Of a stretch of DNA of 32,803 bases, positions 1-10,928 are shown one piece after another. A model generated the notes under the pieces. The model worked only from the letters and a program-made list of their open reading frames with translations, made no database searches and was not told the DNA's origin. The stretch is from Salpingoeca rosetta (taxonomy: Eukaryota > Opisthokonta > Choanoflagellata > Craspedida > Salpingoecidae), in contig NW_004754923.1 in assembly GCF_000188695.1 (NCBI RefSeq), positions 1,551,696-1,584,498 on the forward strand. Reading direction: 5' to 3'. Every line of letters starts with the position of its first letter. Within the stretch, counting starts at the first letter, position 1. The position numbers and the translations under genes are program-made.

Positions 1-93
1 AAGAAGAAGAAGAAGAAGAAGAAGAAGAAGAAGAAGAAGAAGAAGAAGAAGAAGAAGAAGAAGAAGAAGAAGAAAAAGAAGAAGAAGAAGAAG
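1..93. repeat. (AAG)n microsatellite
   Basis: An almost uninterrupted AAG triplet run with one impurity near 74. It lies inside intron 1 of the WAVE gene, which reads it as (CTT)n, a pyrimidine tract. It starts at the window edge and may continue outside. Confidence 0.95.
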
Positions 94-96
94 AAC

Positions 97-164
<68 letters not shown>

Positions 165-245
165 CTTAAACAACAACTCAAACAACAACTCAAACAACAA
201 CTCAAACGACAACTCAAACAACAACAACAACTTAAACAACAACGC
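94..245. repeat. (AAC)n microsatellite with a 12-bp higher-order unit
   Basis: AAC/CAA triplets that from about 164 to 245 turn into a tandem 12-mer, CAACAACTCAAA, with single-base variants. It is intronic in the WAVE gene, which reads it as (TTG)n. Confidence 0.9.
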
Positions 246-265
246 ACAAACATGTCTTTCATTAC

Positions 266-539
266 GTGCAGCGTCGTCGGTGCGGCGAACCACGGCGTGA
301 GCAATGCCGCCGATGCGGTCCCGCGTGCGCTTTGCGCGTTCGTTCAGCTGCTCCAGATCCTTGTGCAGGGCGGTGAACATCTCGTGGGCGTGGCGGGCGA
401 CGTCGCTGAGCTGTCGAATGAGGTTGCTCATGCTCTGCACGCTTGCAGCCTCCAAGTCATTGCGGCAGCGTGGTGGCAACGGCTGTCGGCACAACACCGT
501 CGGCTCCACCGTGCGCTGCACAATCGGCATCTTCGCTGC
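266..539 (-). CDS. WASF: WAVE/SCAR (WASF) family protein, first coding exon (partial gene)
   Basis: The reading frame starts at the ATG at 530 (minus strand) with MPIVQRTVEPTVLCRQPLP and continues LIRQLSDVARHAHEMFTAL. This is the N-terminal WAVE homology domain of WAVE/SCAR proteins, which in the family binds Abi and HSPC300 inside the WAVE regulatory complex that drives Arp2/3-dependent actin branching. Coding runs 530 to 266 (88 codons plus 1 nt) and stops at a donor, GTAATG, at 265-260. Upstream, a pyrimidine-rich stretch ending TTGCAG at 540 looks like a 3' splice site, so a 5'UTR intron is likely and the exon probably begins at 539. Beyond the donor the frame stays open only because intron 1 is (TTG)n then (TTC)n on this strand, to the window edge. 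The proline-rich and C-terminal VCA parts lie outside the window. The gene is divergent from the kinesin. Family assignment is strong; the UTR intron is inferred. Confidence 0.85.
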
Positions 540-741
540 CTGCAATGAGATGGATGGGAAGCGGACGGAAGGAAAAGGGTTGGTAATGAGCGGGAGATGG
601 GGATGGATGGCATCGGTGAGGCGAGAGTGATAGCTTTGCTTCTTCGCTCTTCGTCTCTTTTTTTGTATGTGATTGCAGGGTTGCATTGAGCATTGAGCTA
701 TTGAGCTATTGAGGGCCAGGGACGAGGATATCCACGCCCAA

Positions 742-773
<32 letters not shown>

Positions 774-778
774 ACACA

Positions 779-846
<68 letters not shown>

Positions 847-1258
847 CATACATACACACAAACCTACACCCACTTGTTTGGGGGTGTACGCGGTGGGTAC
901 GAGAAAGAGAGCAAGGGAATGCTGATTTGGATGCGAAGAACAAGGGAAATTTGCTGACTCAGCGAAATGCACACAACGAGTAACGAATGCGAGCACGACA
1001 ACAACGCAAGCGAGAGGCAAAAGCCAACAACCAACGACAACAACCACAAAGACCACCACAGACACAGCCCTGTGTTGACACAAGGCTGTCCTTTCTCCCA
1101 CCCACCACGTTCTTCCCTCCATCCTCTCCGCTGTGTCACACACACACACACACGCACACACACAAGGAAAGCCTGAGGTCGGCGGGCTTTGGAGCAACGG
1201 GCACACACGTACGCACCCAGCACTCACCAGTGCGCGCTTGCGGTGAACGGTCGCAACG
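540..1258. promoter_or_regulatory. Divergent promoter interval between WAVE and KIF21 genes
   Basis: This region separates two head-to-head genes and should hold both promoters. It contains a (CA)n tract at about 741-845 and a short one at 1137-1165. The WAVE side carries a probable 5'UTR intron with its acceptor at 540. I saw no clear TATA box and no convincing ORF; the His/Thr and Cys/Val ORFs here are translations of the CA repeat. Confidence 0.5.
741..845. repeat. (CA)n microsatellite
   Basis: About 100 bp of CA dinucleotides with a few CT and AA interruptions, ending in a short CATA run. It lies in the divergent promoter interval. Confidence 0.95.
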
Positions 1259-3034
1259 ATGGCGGACGGAGACGAGCCGGAAACAGAGAACGTGCGCGTG
1301 GCCGTGCGCATCAGGCCCTTGAACTCTGCCGAACTCGAAAATCAGGCGCGAGCCGTTGCTCACAAAACAGCAAATGAGCCACATATCACGCTTGGGGAGA
1401 GGCACCAGTTCACCTTTGACGATGTCTTCCCCATGTCAGCAAATCAGCACACCATCTTCTCGTCATGCGTGCAAGAGCTGGTTGACAAGGCCATCCAAGG
1501 CAGAAACGCCACCGTCCTCGCATATGGCCAAGTGTGTACACCTGGCATGAAAACTGTGTTGTGCATTGCCTTGTTTGTGCCGTGTTGTGATTGCTTTTGT
1601 GGTGTGAGGTCATCTGACCGAGTCACCAATGGTGGAGGCTTGCTCGATGCTGTGTCGTCATGCTGTACAGTACCATCCTTCTTGTTCCTCAGCCTTCTCC
1701 CCATGCCTCTGATCCTCCCCTTGGTACCTTGCTTCCGCCATCCGCGTAGACTGGGTCTGGCAAGACGTACACCATGGGCACGGGCTGTGACATAGGTGTC
1801 TCGGACGACCTCGTCGGCATCTTGCCTCGCGTGGCAACCTACCTCTTTCATCAAATCGACACCCTCACACACGAAGCACGCTCCTCCGTGAGTCCCATGC
1901 ACGTCCTTGCGCACGCTGGGCTCAAGCTCTTGCATGCACTTGTGCACTTGCTCATGTCACCTGCCCATTTGTGTGAGCTCAGGGTGTCATGGAGCCTGAA
2001 TTCAAGGTCACCATCTCGTTCCTGGAGCTGTACCAGGGCAAGTTCTACGACCTCTTCGACAAGTACGGTGTCCCATCACAGGGTCCAGTCACAAACGGAC
2101 AACCGCAAACGCAGTGACAGACAGACAGTGTGTGTGTGTGTGTGTGAGTCCATGTGTGTGTGTGTCCATGTGTGTGTGTGTACTTGTGCATGTTCAGGAA
2201 GAGACATACGCATATTTGCATGAACACACACACACACACACACGCACACACACACACACACACAAACGTGCGCACGTACACAAACACTTCCTCACTCCTT
2301 CCCACTCTCCCCTGCTCCGCTGTCTGTGCAGCACGCCTGGTCTGCGGCAGGAGGCGCCCGTGCGCGTGCGCGATGAGCGGACGGAGGACGGCACCGTGAC
2401 CATCCACATCAGCGGAGTGTCGCACTGCGATGTGACGCGGCGAGAGGACGTGATGGACTTGCTCCGGCGCGGATCACTGGACCGCGTCACCGCATCCACA
2501 GATATGAACGAGCGGTCATCTCGATCACATGCCATCTTCACCATCTGGATCACACACCGAAGGCACATCTCCCAGGCCATGCGCGAGGTGACATACAACG
2601 TCTCGGGTGTTTTGTGTGCGTGTGTGTGTGTGTGTGCGTGCGTGCGTGTGTGCGCACTAGCTCGATTGTGCTTGCAAGTGTGCTTCAGGGTGGGAATAAT
2701 CTTCTCATTTTCCTTGGCAATCCATCTCACCTTCGCATGCGCACCATCGTTGTGCCGGGGTAGCGTGGGATGGACGGCGGTGATGATGTGGCGGCGGCAC
2801 CAGCGGAGGAGGACGGGAGCGGCGCAAGCCAGGTCCCCGGCGCGACAGAGACCGTCACAACAACTTCAAAGTTCAACTTTGTCGACTTGGCGGTGCGTGC
2901 GAGGATTACAGTCGCCGTATGTGTGTGTGTGTGTGTGTGTCGTGTGTCGTGTGTGTGCTGGATGTTGGGGACATGGTATGCTTGTTGATCATGTGGTTGT
3001 GTGTGTATGTGTGTGTGTGCGCTTGGTCATACTT

Positions 3035-3090
<56 letters not shown>

Positions 3091-4421
3091 TCACAGGGAT
3101 CTGAGCGACTGAAGCGGACGCACGCGACTGGCGAGCGAGCAAAGGAGGGCATTGACATCAACTCGGGCCTGCTTGCCCTGGGTAACGTCATCAGCGCTCT
3201 TGGCGACCCAACACGCCGCGGCAGCCACGTGCCATACCGCAGCAACAAGGTGTCCACGCTGTGTTGGCGTGTTGTCGCTCTTGTGCGTGTGTGCGTGTTT
3301 GTTTGTGCGTGTGTGTGTGTGTGTGCCTGGAGAGGTTTTGTGAAAGACGTGTGCTCTCGACCCACTTCAAGTACACCCCACGTCAACTTTCTGCTCCCGC
3401 CCTTTCACCTGTGCTCACACCCCAATATTGCATCTCTTCCCCCTTTCTCAGCTGACACGGATTCTGCAAGACTCGCTCGGCGGGAACAGCAAGACGCTGA
3501 TGATTGCATGCATTTCGCCTGCCGACAATGACCTCATGGAGACACTCAACACCCTCAAATACGCAAACCGCGCTCGCAACATCCAGAACAAGGTGTGTGC
3601 GTGCGCGTGCGCGTGTGCGTGTGCGTGTGCGTGTGCGTGTGCGTGTGCGTGTGCGTGTGCGTGTGCGTGTGCGTGTGCGTGCGCGTGTGCGTGTGCGTGT
3701 GCATGTATCGATGCACGCACGCTATTGCATGGGCAGCTTGAGACGAAGCACAACGTTGAACGCCACTTGCCTCCTTGCCCTCCTTTGGCAAGCAATCAAC
3801 CATCTCTTGTTCGATGTGAAACCAGCTGCCCATCCGCTCACCCGGCTGTGTGTGACTCTCTGACACCGGCGACACCGCGACACGACAGGTTGTGATCAAC
3901 CAAGACAGCGCCTCGCGGGAGATCCAGTTCCTGCGCGAGCAAATCCACAAGATGAACATGGAGTTGATGGAGTACCGCCAGGGCCGGCGGCCGGTGAGTC
4001 CCACGCAGCACAAGAGGAGGGATGGGGTGTCGGTCGTGTGTGCACTTGTCTGTGTGCTTTCGGTGCGTTTGTTTCTTACGATCCCTTTTCTCCGTCATGC
4101 ACACTCACATACACACGCATACCTTCCCCGTTTCATCACACCACCACCACCACCATCACCAACCCGCGGCCAGGTGAATCCCGACTCTGAGGAGGCGGAG
4201 GACATGTTCAAGGAACTGCACGACCTGCGGGAGCGAAACAGGGCGCTGACATCGCAGAACACAGAGCTGAAGGAGCAGCTCACACAGTTCAAGCGGGAGA
4301 CTGTGGCCACTCAGGTCGAAGCATTGCAAGGTCAGGCCCAGCGTGCACTTCACAGTGGCGATACTCCTTGCAATGGCAACACACGCGTGTTGTCACACCT
4401 CATGTGTAGACATGGGTGATC

Positions 4422-4486
<65 letters not shown>

Positions 4487-7384
4487 ACTCACATTCTCTT
4501 TACACGCCTTCGCCCAGGGCTTGATGGCGATTCGAAGAAGACAATTGAGGTGCTGCTGTCAGAGAACATTGAACTGCGCACCAAACTGGAGGCCGTACGT
4601 ACAACGACCGCCCTCAACACCAGCGGCACCGGTAGTGCTGGCGGCGGTGGCGGTCATGTGTTGTCGTCGCAACAGAACGTCGAGCATCGCCCGCCAACGG
4701 CAACCATCGTCCGACCGTGGACGGCAACATCCATGTTTGACATCAACTCCATCAACCTCTCTCGTCCAGGGACATCAGACACCAACTCAGACGTGCGTAC
4801 ACACCACGAAGTCCTTGGTAGTGCATGTGTACATGTGTTCATGTGTTCATGTGCACATGTGTGTGGCATGTACGCCTGCGCGTGAATACATGTGTGTTCA
4901 TGGCTTGCTCGCCTGCGTGTCTGTGCTTCACTCAAAGTGGATGTAAGTGTGGGCCTGTGTTCATTATGCATTCCAACTCACCGCACCTCCCTGCAATGCG
5001 GCCCACGCGAATGGCTGCCTGTGCAGATTGTGAGCCAGAGCCTGCAGGTGATGAAGGAGCTGGAGGAGACATACGGGCTCAGCTTCGATGAGCAAGGCGG
5101 TGACGGCGGTGCAGAGGAGGAGCAGGAGAATGTTGTTGGTGACGAGGGGGAGAGCGCTCAGCCGGCCCCAAGCAAGCAGAGGGTGCTGCGACACAGAGGA
5201 GAGGGCAATGATGACGAGGAAGACGATGAAGACGATGAAGACGATGAAGACGATGATGAAGGTGGCGAAAGTGACGAAGACAGCGTCGTTGATGACAGTT
5301 CGACCATCTACGACCGCTTCCTCAACGGCGGCGACGATGACGAGGAGGAGGAGGATGAGGAGGACGAGGAGGACGAGGATGAGGATGCTGATGATGGGGG
5401 TGTCGCTGAGCCCAAATCGGCCTGGGAGGAAGGCAGCGAGGTTGAGGATGAAGGCGACATTGTGACTGCTGCGGCTGCCGCTGCCGGCGACGGCGATGAC
5501 GAAGCAGAAGACGGGGGCGTGCAGGATGTAGGGAGCGCCACGGAAACACCAACAGCGTCATCAGCGGCCAGCAGAAGTGGCAGCAGGAAAGGCAAGGACA
5601 CGGACGAGGAAAGCGCCAAGCGAACAGAGCTCATGGTCAAGTACCGCGAAATGATGCAAGAGCTCGGGACGCGCATCGTCCTGCACGAGAACCTGCTGAA
5701 ACATCTGGAGGCGGCACAGAACGAAATCCAGAAGCAGAAGGAGCTGTACGAGCGGCGGCTGCTGCAGGAGAAACAGGAGCGCGACAAGGTGCTGGCGGAG
5801 CGTGAGACGCTGCGCCGCCGCCTCAAGGAGATGGAGGGGCACGCGAGCGAGGAGAACACGGTGGAGCGCACACGCCACCAGCGAAGGCTGCAGGAGTTGC
5901 AATCGAAGCTGTCAGGCATGGAGAAGGAGCGAGCCAGGCAGCAGCGCGCAGAGAAGGACAGGCAGCGCGCCGTGGCGCAGATTGATGCGCTGAAACGCAG
6001 CATCCGCGACGCAAAGGCGGAGCGAAAGCGGCTGGTGGAGCAGGCGCAGGCGGAGATGAAGAAGAGCAGAGCCAGGGCCGTGCGGCACAACAGGGAGGTG
6101 GTGCAGCTCAAGCGCAACCTGGACAAGGAGCGCACAGACGCCAGCAAGTGGGAGCGCATGCTGCGGAACAAGGAAGCGAGGATGGCCCGCATCACGGAGG
6201 AGAACCAGAAGCTCAAGCAGTCCATGAAGGACAACCAGCACCAGATCCAGGACCTGCGCCAACAGCTCATGCAGGCGCGCATGCAGCGACGGGAGCCGCA
6301 CCGCGCCATCGCCTCCTCCCCGGCGGCATCAAAGCACACGGCGGCATCGTCATCGTCGTCGTCGTCACAGCTGCGATCGCACCTGGGGCGGGTGGCACGG
6401 CACGTGCTGCGGCGGCGCAGCTCCGTCGGGCGGTCAGCAAAGGTGGAGGCCGAGCGGAAGCGGGCCAAGCTGGAGCAGGAGGTGACGAGCGCAGTGCTGT
6501 ACCAGACGGTCAGGTCGAAGATTGAGGCGCTGGTGCAGCGGCGCGACGAGGACCTGGCCAAGGAGAAGCAGGCCCTGCTGGAGGAGGCGAAGACGATCAA
6601 GCGCACGGCTGGCGAGGCCAAAGACGATGGCGCCAATGTTGATGCTGATGGTGATGATGGCGCGAAGGCCGAGAAAAGGGGCAAGGCAGCAACAGCAGGG
6701 AGGACAAGCGGAGCTGGCGATAAGACGGGGGATCAGGGCAACGCCAACGACAACGATGATGATGGCAACAACAGCGATGACGGTGATGGTGATGGTGGCA
6801 ATGGCGATGATGAGAAGCAGCCGGCGAGTGCACGGGCGGAGACGATTTCTGCTGAGATTGAGCGCATCGAGACGGAGATGAATCTGCTCACGGAGGAGAT
6901 CCAGGAGAACGAGCGCTCGCTGCTGAGCATGGAGTACCAGGGCATTCGCGCATGCCTGACCATGGACGATATCAGCGAGGAGGGCGACAATCTCATCCGC
7001 TCGGCAACACAGAAGGAGGCGCACATGCTGCTGCGCTCCATGTTCTCCTCCCTCGTCAGGAAGGAGCTGGCATCAGAGCGCACTCGTGTGCGTGTGCGGC
7101 AGCTGGAGTTGGAGGCGGAGGCGAAGAACGCCATCCTGCACAGCCTTGCCACAGCGCCGCTCACACCCGCGCAGCAACACCAGTCAGCGTCTTCACGGTT
7201 CCAGCAGCGGCAGCGGTCCCGACAGCATATGGTGTCGCCAAATGCATCGCCGTCGAAGATGCCGACGCGGCGGGCAGAGCGCCAGCGATCGCGCACGTCA
7301 AGCACAATCACCACCCCGCTAGCAGCAGCTGCTGCTGCATCATCATCAACTACATCAACGCTGGCCCGCCAACAGCAATACAAT

Positions 7385-7427
<43 letters not shown>

Positions 7428-9790
7428 GCGCGACAAATGGACCGCGTGGGACGCGAAGTGGCGGTACGACGTCGCCGACATCGCTGTCAACATCCGAAGG
7501 AAACCGCCCCCGCAGCCGCACATTCACGGCAGAGACGAGCGCCATGTCCGTGTCCGCAGATGCCCGGATGTCAGGCGACAGCAAATCGCAGCTGCCGCAG
7601 CACAAGGAGAAGGATGAGGGGAAGGACGAGAAGAAGACCGCTGGCGGTGATGGGGACGACGGGGAGCGGCGCAGGGCGTCCTCGTCATCGTCCGCATCGT
7701 CGCGCCTTCGTACTATGCGCAAGCGCATCGTGTCTGCACTTGAGAAGACCCCGCATTACAGCCGCAGCACAGAGGCCGTGGAGAACAAGCGGCGCACAGA
7801 GCGGGAGTTCAGCGGCCTGCCGATGACGCTTCGCATGGCACGGCGACCCCGCCGCAAGCCAACCACCGTAGTCACCGAGATTGTGGAGGAGAAGCAGTCG
7901 CCAGGGACGCGCCCCACGGTGCTGCGAAACACGCACACCATCACGGGCCACGAGGATCAGGTGTTGTGCTTGGCGGCCTGCGGCAACAAGCTTGTGACCG
8001 GGTCAAAGGACCGCACGGCGCGCGTGTGGGATTTGGAGGTCGGCGCATTGCAACAGACGCTTGCAGGGCACGAGGCGCCCGTGAGAACGCTGGCGTGTCT
8101 GGACACGCACTTCCTGACCGTGTGCCGGAACGTGGTGCGGGTGTGGGATGTGCGCACGTGTGAGGACATGGATCGCTTCACGGTGAAGAAGGACACAATC
8201 CAGGATATCCAGGTCAGCCCTGATGGCACGTACCTGTTTGCCGCCTCCAACCGCTCGCTCCGCATCTGGGACCTGCGCATGAAGCGCGAGGTGAAGAACT
8301 TTGCGCACCGAGGAAAGATTGAGACGCTTCGCCTGAACGACGACGGCACCCGTCTGGCCCTCACCACCATTGACCACAAGGTCCGCGTCTTCGACGTCCC
8401 CGATCTTCCCGGCGGCACTCTCACATACCAGGTGCGCTTGCAGCTGTATGTTGGTTGGTCTTGGTTTGTTTGGCTGGTTTGGGTTGTGATTGGGCGCAAG
8501 TTTTGGCCTTGCTTTGTTCGTTTTCCGTCTTTGTTTGATTGGCTTTTGTTTTGTGTGCATGGTCGTTTGATTCGGTGCAAATCCTCCACCATCACCTGCC
8601 CAGCCCATCTCCTCTAACACCAATGCTTTCTGTGCCCTGTCCTTTTCCTGTTCCCCTTCTCTCCCCAGGCGCTCGAGCCGCCACACTACGACCGCGTGCA
8701 TGCGCTGACATTCGCTGGCGAACACATCTTCAGTGGCTCCGACGACTGCAGGTAATGGAGCAATGATCATGATGATGATCATCATGATCATGATGGTGAT
8801 GATCATGATGGTGCCATGTCGACCCACTCTTGAGCTGGTCTTTAGTCAAGAGTCGCAACCACACGTGGTTGCACCATAGAATGGCAACAGTTGTTTGACA
8901 ATGAAATCACCCCTGCTTCCTCACCCACGCGCCCTCCTGGTTTCGTGTTTGCACTTGAACCTGTTGCAGCATCAAGAAGTGGTCGATGAATGATGTTGGC
9001 TGGGTGAACCGGCAGACGACCACGGGTGCCCACAGCAGCACCGCCGTCTCTGCCCTCTGCGCCCTCCCTGGCAACCAGTTCCTCGCCAGCGGCTCTGCAA
9101 AGGGCGGTATGAAGGTGCGTGCACACATCAGCATGTACTGATGTGTTACGTGGCCTTCATGCGCTTGTGTGTGCGTGTTTGTGTAGTATTTGTGTACGTC
9201 ATTTCTGTTTTTGCTTGTTCTTCCATGACGACCCCGTGGCAACTCGTGTGTTGTTCTCATTTCCAACACCTCGCGCTCCTCCAATGACGCGTGTCGTGGT
9301 TCAGGTGTGGCGGGCGGACCGGCTGTCTGCGGTTGAGGACCACGGCCGCCACGACGACGCAATCACGGCGCTGCTCTGCCACAACGACTCCCTCTTCTCC
9401 GCATCCGCAGACAAGACCGTCAAGGTCTGGGGCCTCAACATGCCATCTGTATCTGATTTGGCGGCGCCGGGCGATGCAAACGCAACATTTGATATCGCTG
9501 CAAGCAGAGGCGACGGCAACTGTGACGACGACGAGGAGGAGGAGCCCACGCTGAACGAGACGCGACCTGTCACGCCAACCATGGAGGATGTGCCGACGAT
9601 CGACACTCCAACGGCAGCGTCCGATGGCGCAAGCTTGAGCAGTGGCACGTTTGATGCACTCATGCCAATGCGAGCACAGCAACAGCAGCAACGACAGCAA
9701 GGAGAAACGAACACGCGTCCGGACGCTAGCGACACCAATGCTGTGTCGCAACGCATTCTCAAGCATTCTCGCTATCAAGTTGAACTGTAG
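1259..9790 (+). CDS. KIF21: KIF21-type kinesin (kinesin-4 family) with C-terminal WD40 repeats, 14 exons
   Basis: Plus-end-directed microtubule motor of the kinesin-4 group. Exons: 1259-1531, 1750-1887, 1983-2062, 2332-2608, 2764-2892, 3097-3249, 3452-3592, 3889-3993, 4174-4330, 4518-4792, 5027-8431, 8669-8751, 8970-9114, 9305-9790, giving about 1948 aa with phases agreeing throughout. The motor domain occupies about residues 9-390: [10 protein letters not shown] at the start, P-loop [10 protein letters not shown] at 92-101 split just before by intron 1, switch [10 protein letters not shown], and switch II DLAGSE at 297-302 split by intron 5. The following [17 protein letters not shown] and [12 protein letters not shown] match the KIF21 neck region. 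Exon 11 encodes an acidic D/E tract (about 600-710), long coiled coils (about 780-1010), low-complexity linkers and a polyQ run (about 1363-1377). WD40 repeats ([31 protein letters not shown]) fill about 1545-1840. KIF21 proteins in animals regulate microtubule growth. The exon 4 donor is the weak point: 2609 keeps frame, while the better-looking donor at 2607 breaks it. Confidence 0.9.
2129..2285. repeat. (GT)n then (CA)n in kinesin intron 3
   Basis: The intron (2063-2331) has a GT-rich tract at about 2129-2200 followed by a CA tract at about 2223-2285. In the transcript these are complementary GU and AC tracts. Confidence 0.9.
2921..3090. repeat. (GT)n then (CA)n in kinesin intron 5
   Basis: Intron 5 (2893-3096) carries GT tracts at about 2921-2960 and 2998-3020 and a pure CA tract at about 3038-3090 that ends a few bases before the acceptor. 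Confidence 0.9.
3593..3703. repeat. (GTGTGC)n hexanucleotide array at the start of kinesin intron 7
   Basis: About 18 copies of a GTGTGC/GCGTGC hexamer start exactly at the donor after exon 7 (NIQNK) and fill the first 110 bp of the intron. The sequence is strictly alternating purine-pyrimidine. Confidence 0.95.
4425..4484. repeat. (CA)n microsatellite in kinesin intron 9
   Basis: A pure CA tract of about 60 bp in intron 9 (4331-4517), close to the acceptor of exon 10. Confidence 0.95.
7385..7427 (+). repeat. CAG repeat encoding polyglutamine in KIF21
   Basis: Fourteen or fifteen Gln codons, mostly CAG with two CAA near the end, in frame inside exon 11. They sit in a Ser/Thr/Ala-rich linker between the coiled-coil region and the WD40 domain. 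Confidence 0.95.
8765..8872 (+). other. ATGATC-rich tract and two adjacent inverted repeats in kinesin intron 12
   Basis: Intron 12 (8752-8969) starts with a GATGATCATG-type tract (8765-8811) that is nearly self-complementary. Two perfect inverted repeats follow: ACTCTTGA (8826-8833) with TCAAGAGT (8846-8853), and GCAACCAC (8855-8862) with GTGGTTGC (8865-8872); the second contains CACGTG. In RNA these would make two neighbouring hairpins. Function is unknown. Confidence 0.6.
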
Positions 9791-10928
9791 ATAATTTATG
9801 CGTACATGCCGGCTATTCATGTGCGTGTGATATTCACACTTGTGTGTGTGTGTGTTGCATGCTTTACTTTCACGCGAACCTGCGGCCTTTGTTTGCACGC
9901 ACAGTCGTTCTTGTCTTCATTCTACCATTCTGCTTGACTTCACATCCATGTTGATAGGCGAGTTTCACCCTTTTCACCACACATGCACGACAAGTTCTCT
10001 CTTCCCCTCAGCACCCCTTTTGTTTGGTTCATTGAGCGTCATGGCGAAGAAGTTTAAACAAGAAAGCTTTGCCCAAGAACGTTCTCACCCGTGTTTTAAA
10101 AGACAAAGGGAAAGGCGACTGAAGGTGGCGCGTTGTAAATTGTCCGAGACCGGCAGCGAGTGGTCGGATGACGAGGACTGGAGCGACTGAGGCCTTGGGT
10201 TGTTCCGTCTGTCTTGATGTGTTTGTGTGAGTGTGTGTGTGTGTGTGCTCGTTGGCGTGTTTACATGTCTACACGTGTGCTACAAGTTGCTGTGTACGAC
10301 ATGCAAACGATTCATTCCGTGGTTTTGTGCTTGTGCTTGTGCGTGCGTGTGTGTGTGTTCCTGAACAAGTGTGTCTTTCAGTGATTGTGCGCTTCCGTTT
10401 GCACATCCATTTTTCCTCGTCCTCCTCAAGCACCACCGCCGCTGCTGTTCCTCATGTCAATCGAGCGGATATTGCATTACACCGATTTCATGGTCCACAG
10501 ATACACATGAATACAGGCGACTGAGAGACTGGAGAGGGAGAGAGAGAGAGACTCGACAGAGACTGACACAGCGCTGAGAGAGGTCAACACACAAGGCACA
10601 AAGAGCGGGAGAAGCACACACATAGAGATATGTACGGAAACCGAACAAGCCAGCACTCTTGCAACACATCGGAGACCACCGTCCATGAAAGCGCTTCACA
10701 CGCACACACACACTTATGCACACACACACACACTTATGCGCGCACACACACACACACACACAAGGAAAACAGAGGACAGAGACGCAACCAAAGACACGCA
10801 TCTCACAGCACGCAAAGCACAGCCATGGAGAAGAATGGGTGGGATCGCACGCAACAACACAGCACACACAAAGCGTCGGCACCGCAATATCGACACTGTG
10901 TTGGCAGGATGCAGGCAGAGCCACATCT
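9791..10928. other. Convergent 3' interval between kinesin and guanylate cyclase
   Basis: Apart from the 49-aa ORF this holds GT tracts at about 10226-10250 and 10341-10360, a (GA)n stretch at about 10526-10560 and CA tracts at about 10700-10762. No other coding exon was found on either strand, and no canonical AATAAA was found near either stop codon. Confidence 0.5.
10041..10190 (+). CDS. Small ORF (49 aa), basic then acidic with a WAVE-like C-terminal tail
   Basis: A 49-residue ORF starting MAKKFKQESF, with a basic middle (FKRQRERRLKVARCK) and an acidic end, SETGSEWSDDEDWSD, directly before the stop TGA. It lies 250 bp downstream of the kinesin stop. The last residues, with Trp third from the end in an acidic run, look like the Arp2/3-binding acidic motif that ends WAVE, N-WASP and Arpin proteins, but no WH2 domain is visible. 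The frame remains open upstream to about 9840 and a pyrimidine-rich CTCAG acceptor-like site lies at about 10010, so it could instead be a last exon or an alternative kinesin 3' exon. Whether it is translated is unknown. I do not recognise a named family. Confidence 0.35.
   Translation: MAKKFKQESFAQERSHPCFKRQRERRLKVARCKLSETGSEWSDDEDWSD

Noticed and set aside
709..957. His-Thr, Cys-Val and similar dipeptide ORFs over CA/GT repeats (here and throughout)
   Set aside because: Simple translation of dinucleotide microsatellites; none has flanking coding sequence in frame except where an exon is already annotated.
2607..2608. GTGTTT at 2607 as the exon 4 donor of the kinesin
   Set aside because: It is a better-looking donor than the one at 2609, but it leaves phase 1, which does not fit the only acceptor (TAG at 2761-2763) for the FNFVDLA exon. 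RNA evidence could overturn this.
5308..6684. 458-codon minus-strand ORF opposite kinesin exon 11
   Set aside because: Ser/Arg/Cys-rich shadow of the acidic and coiled-coil kinesin sequence; no start context, splice signals or domain.
4892..8617. 1241-codon ORF as a separate gene
   Set aside because: Its core is kinesin exon 11, which joins exon 10 at 5027 and exon 12 at 8431 by canonical splice sites. The first ~45 codons and the last ~60 codons are intron read-through.
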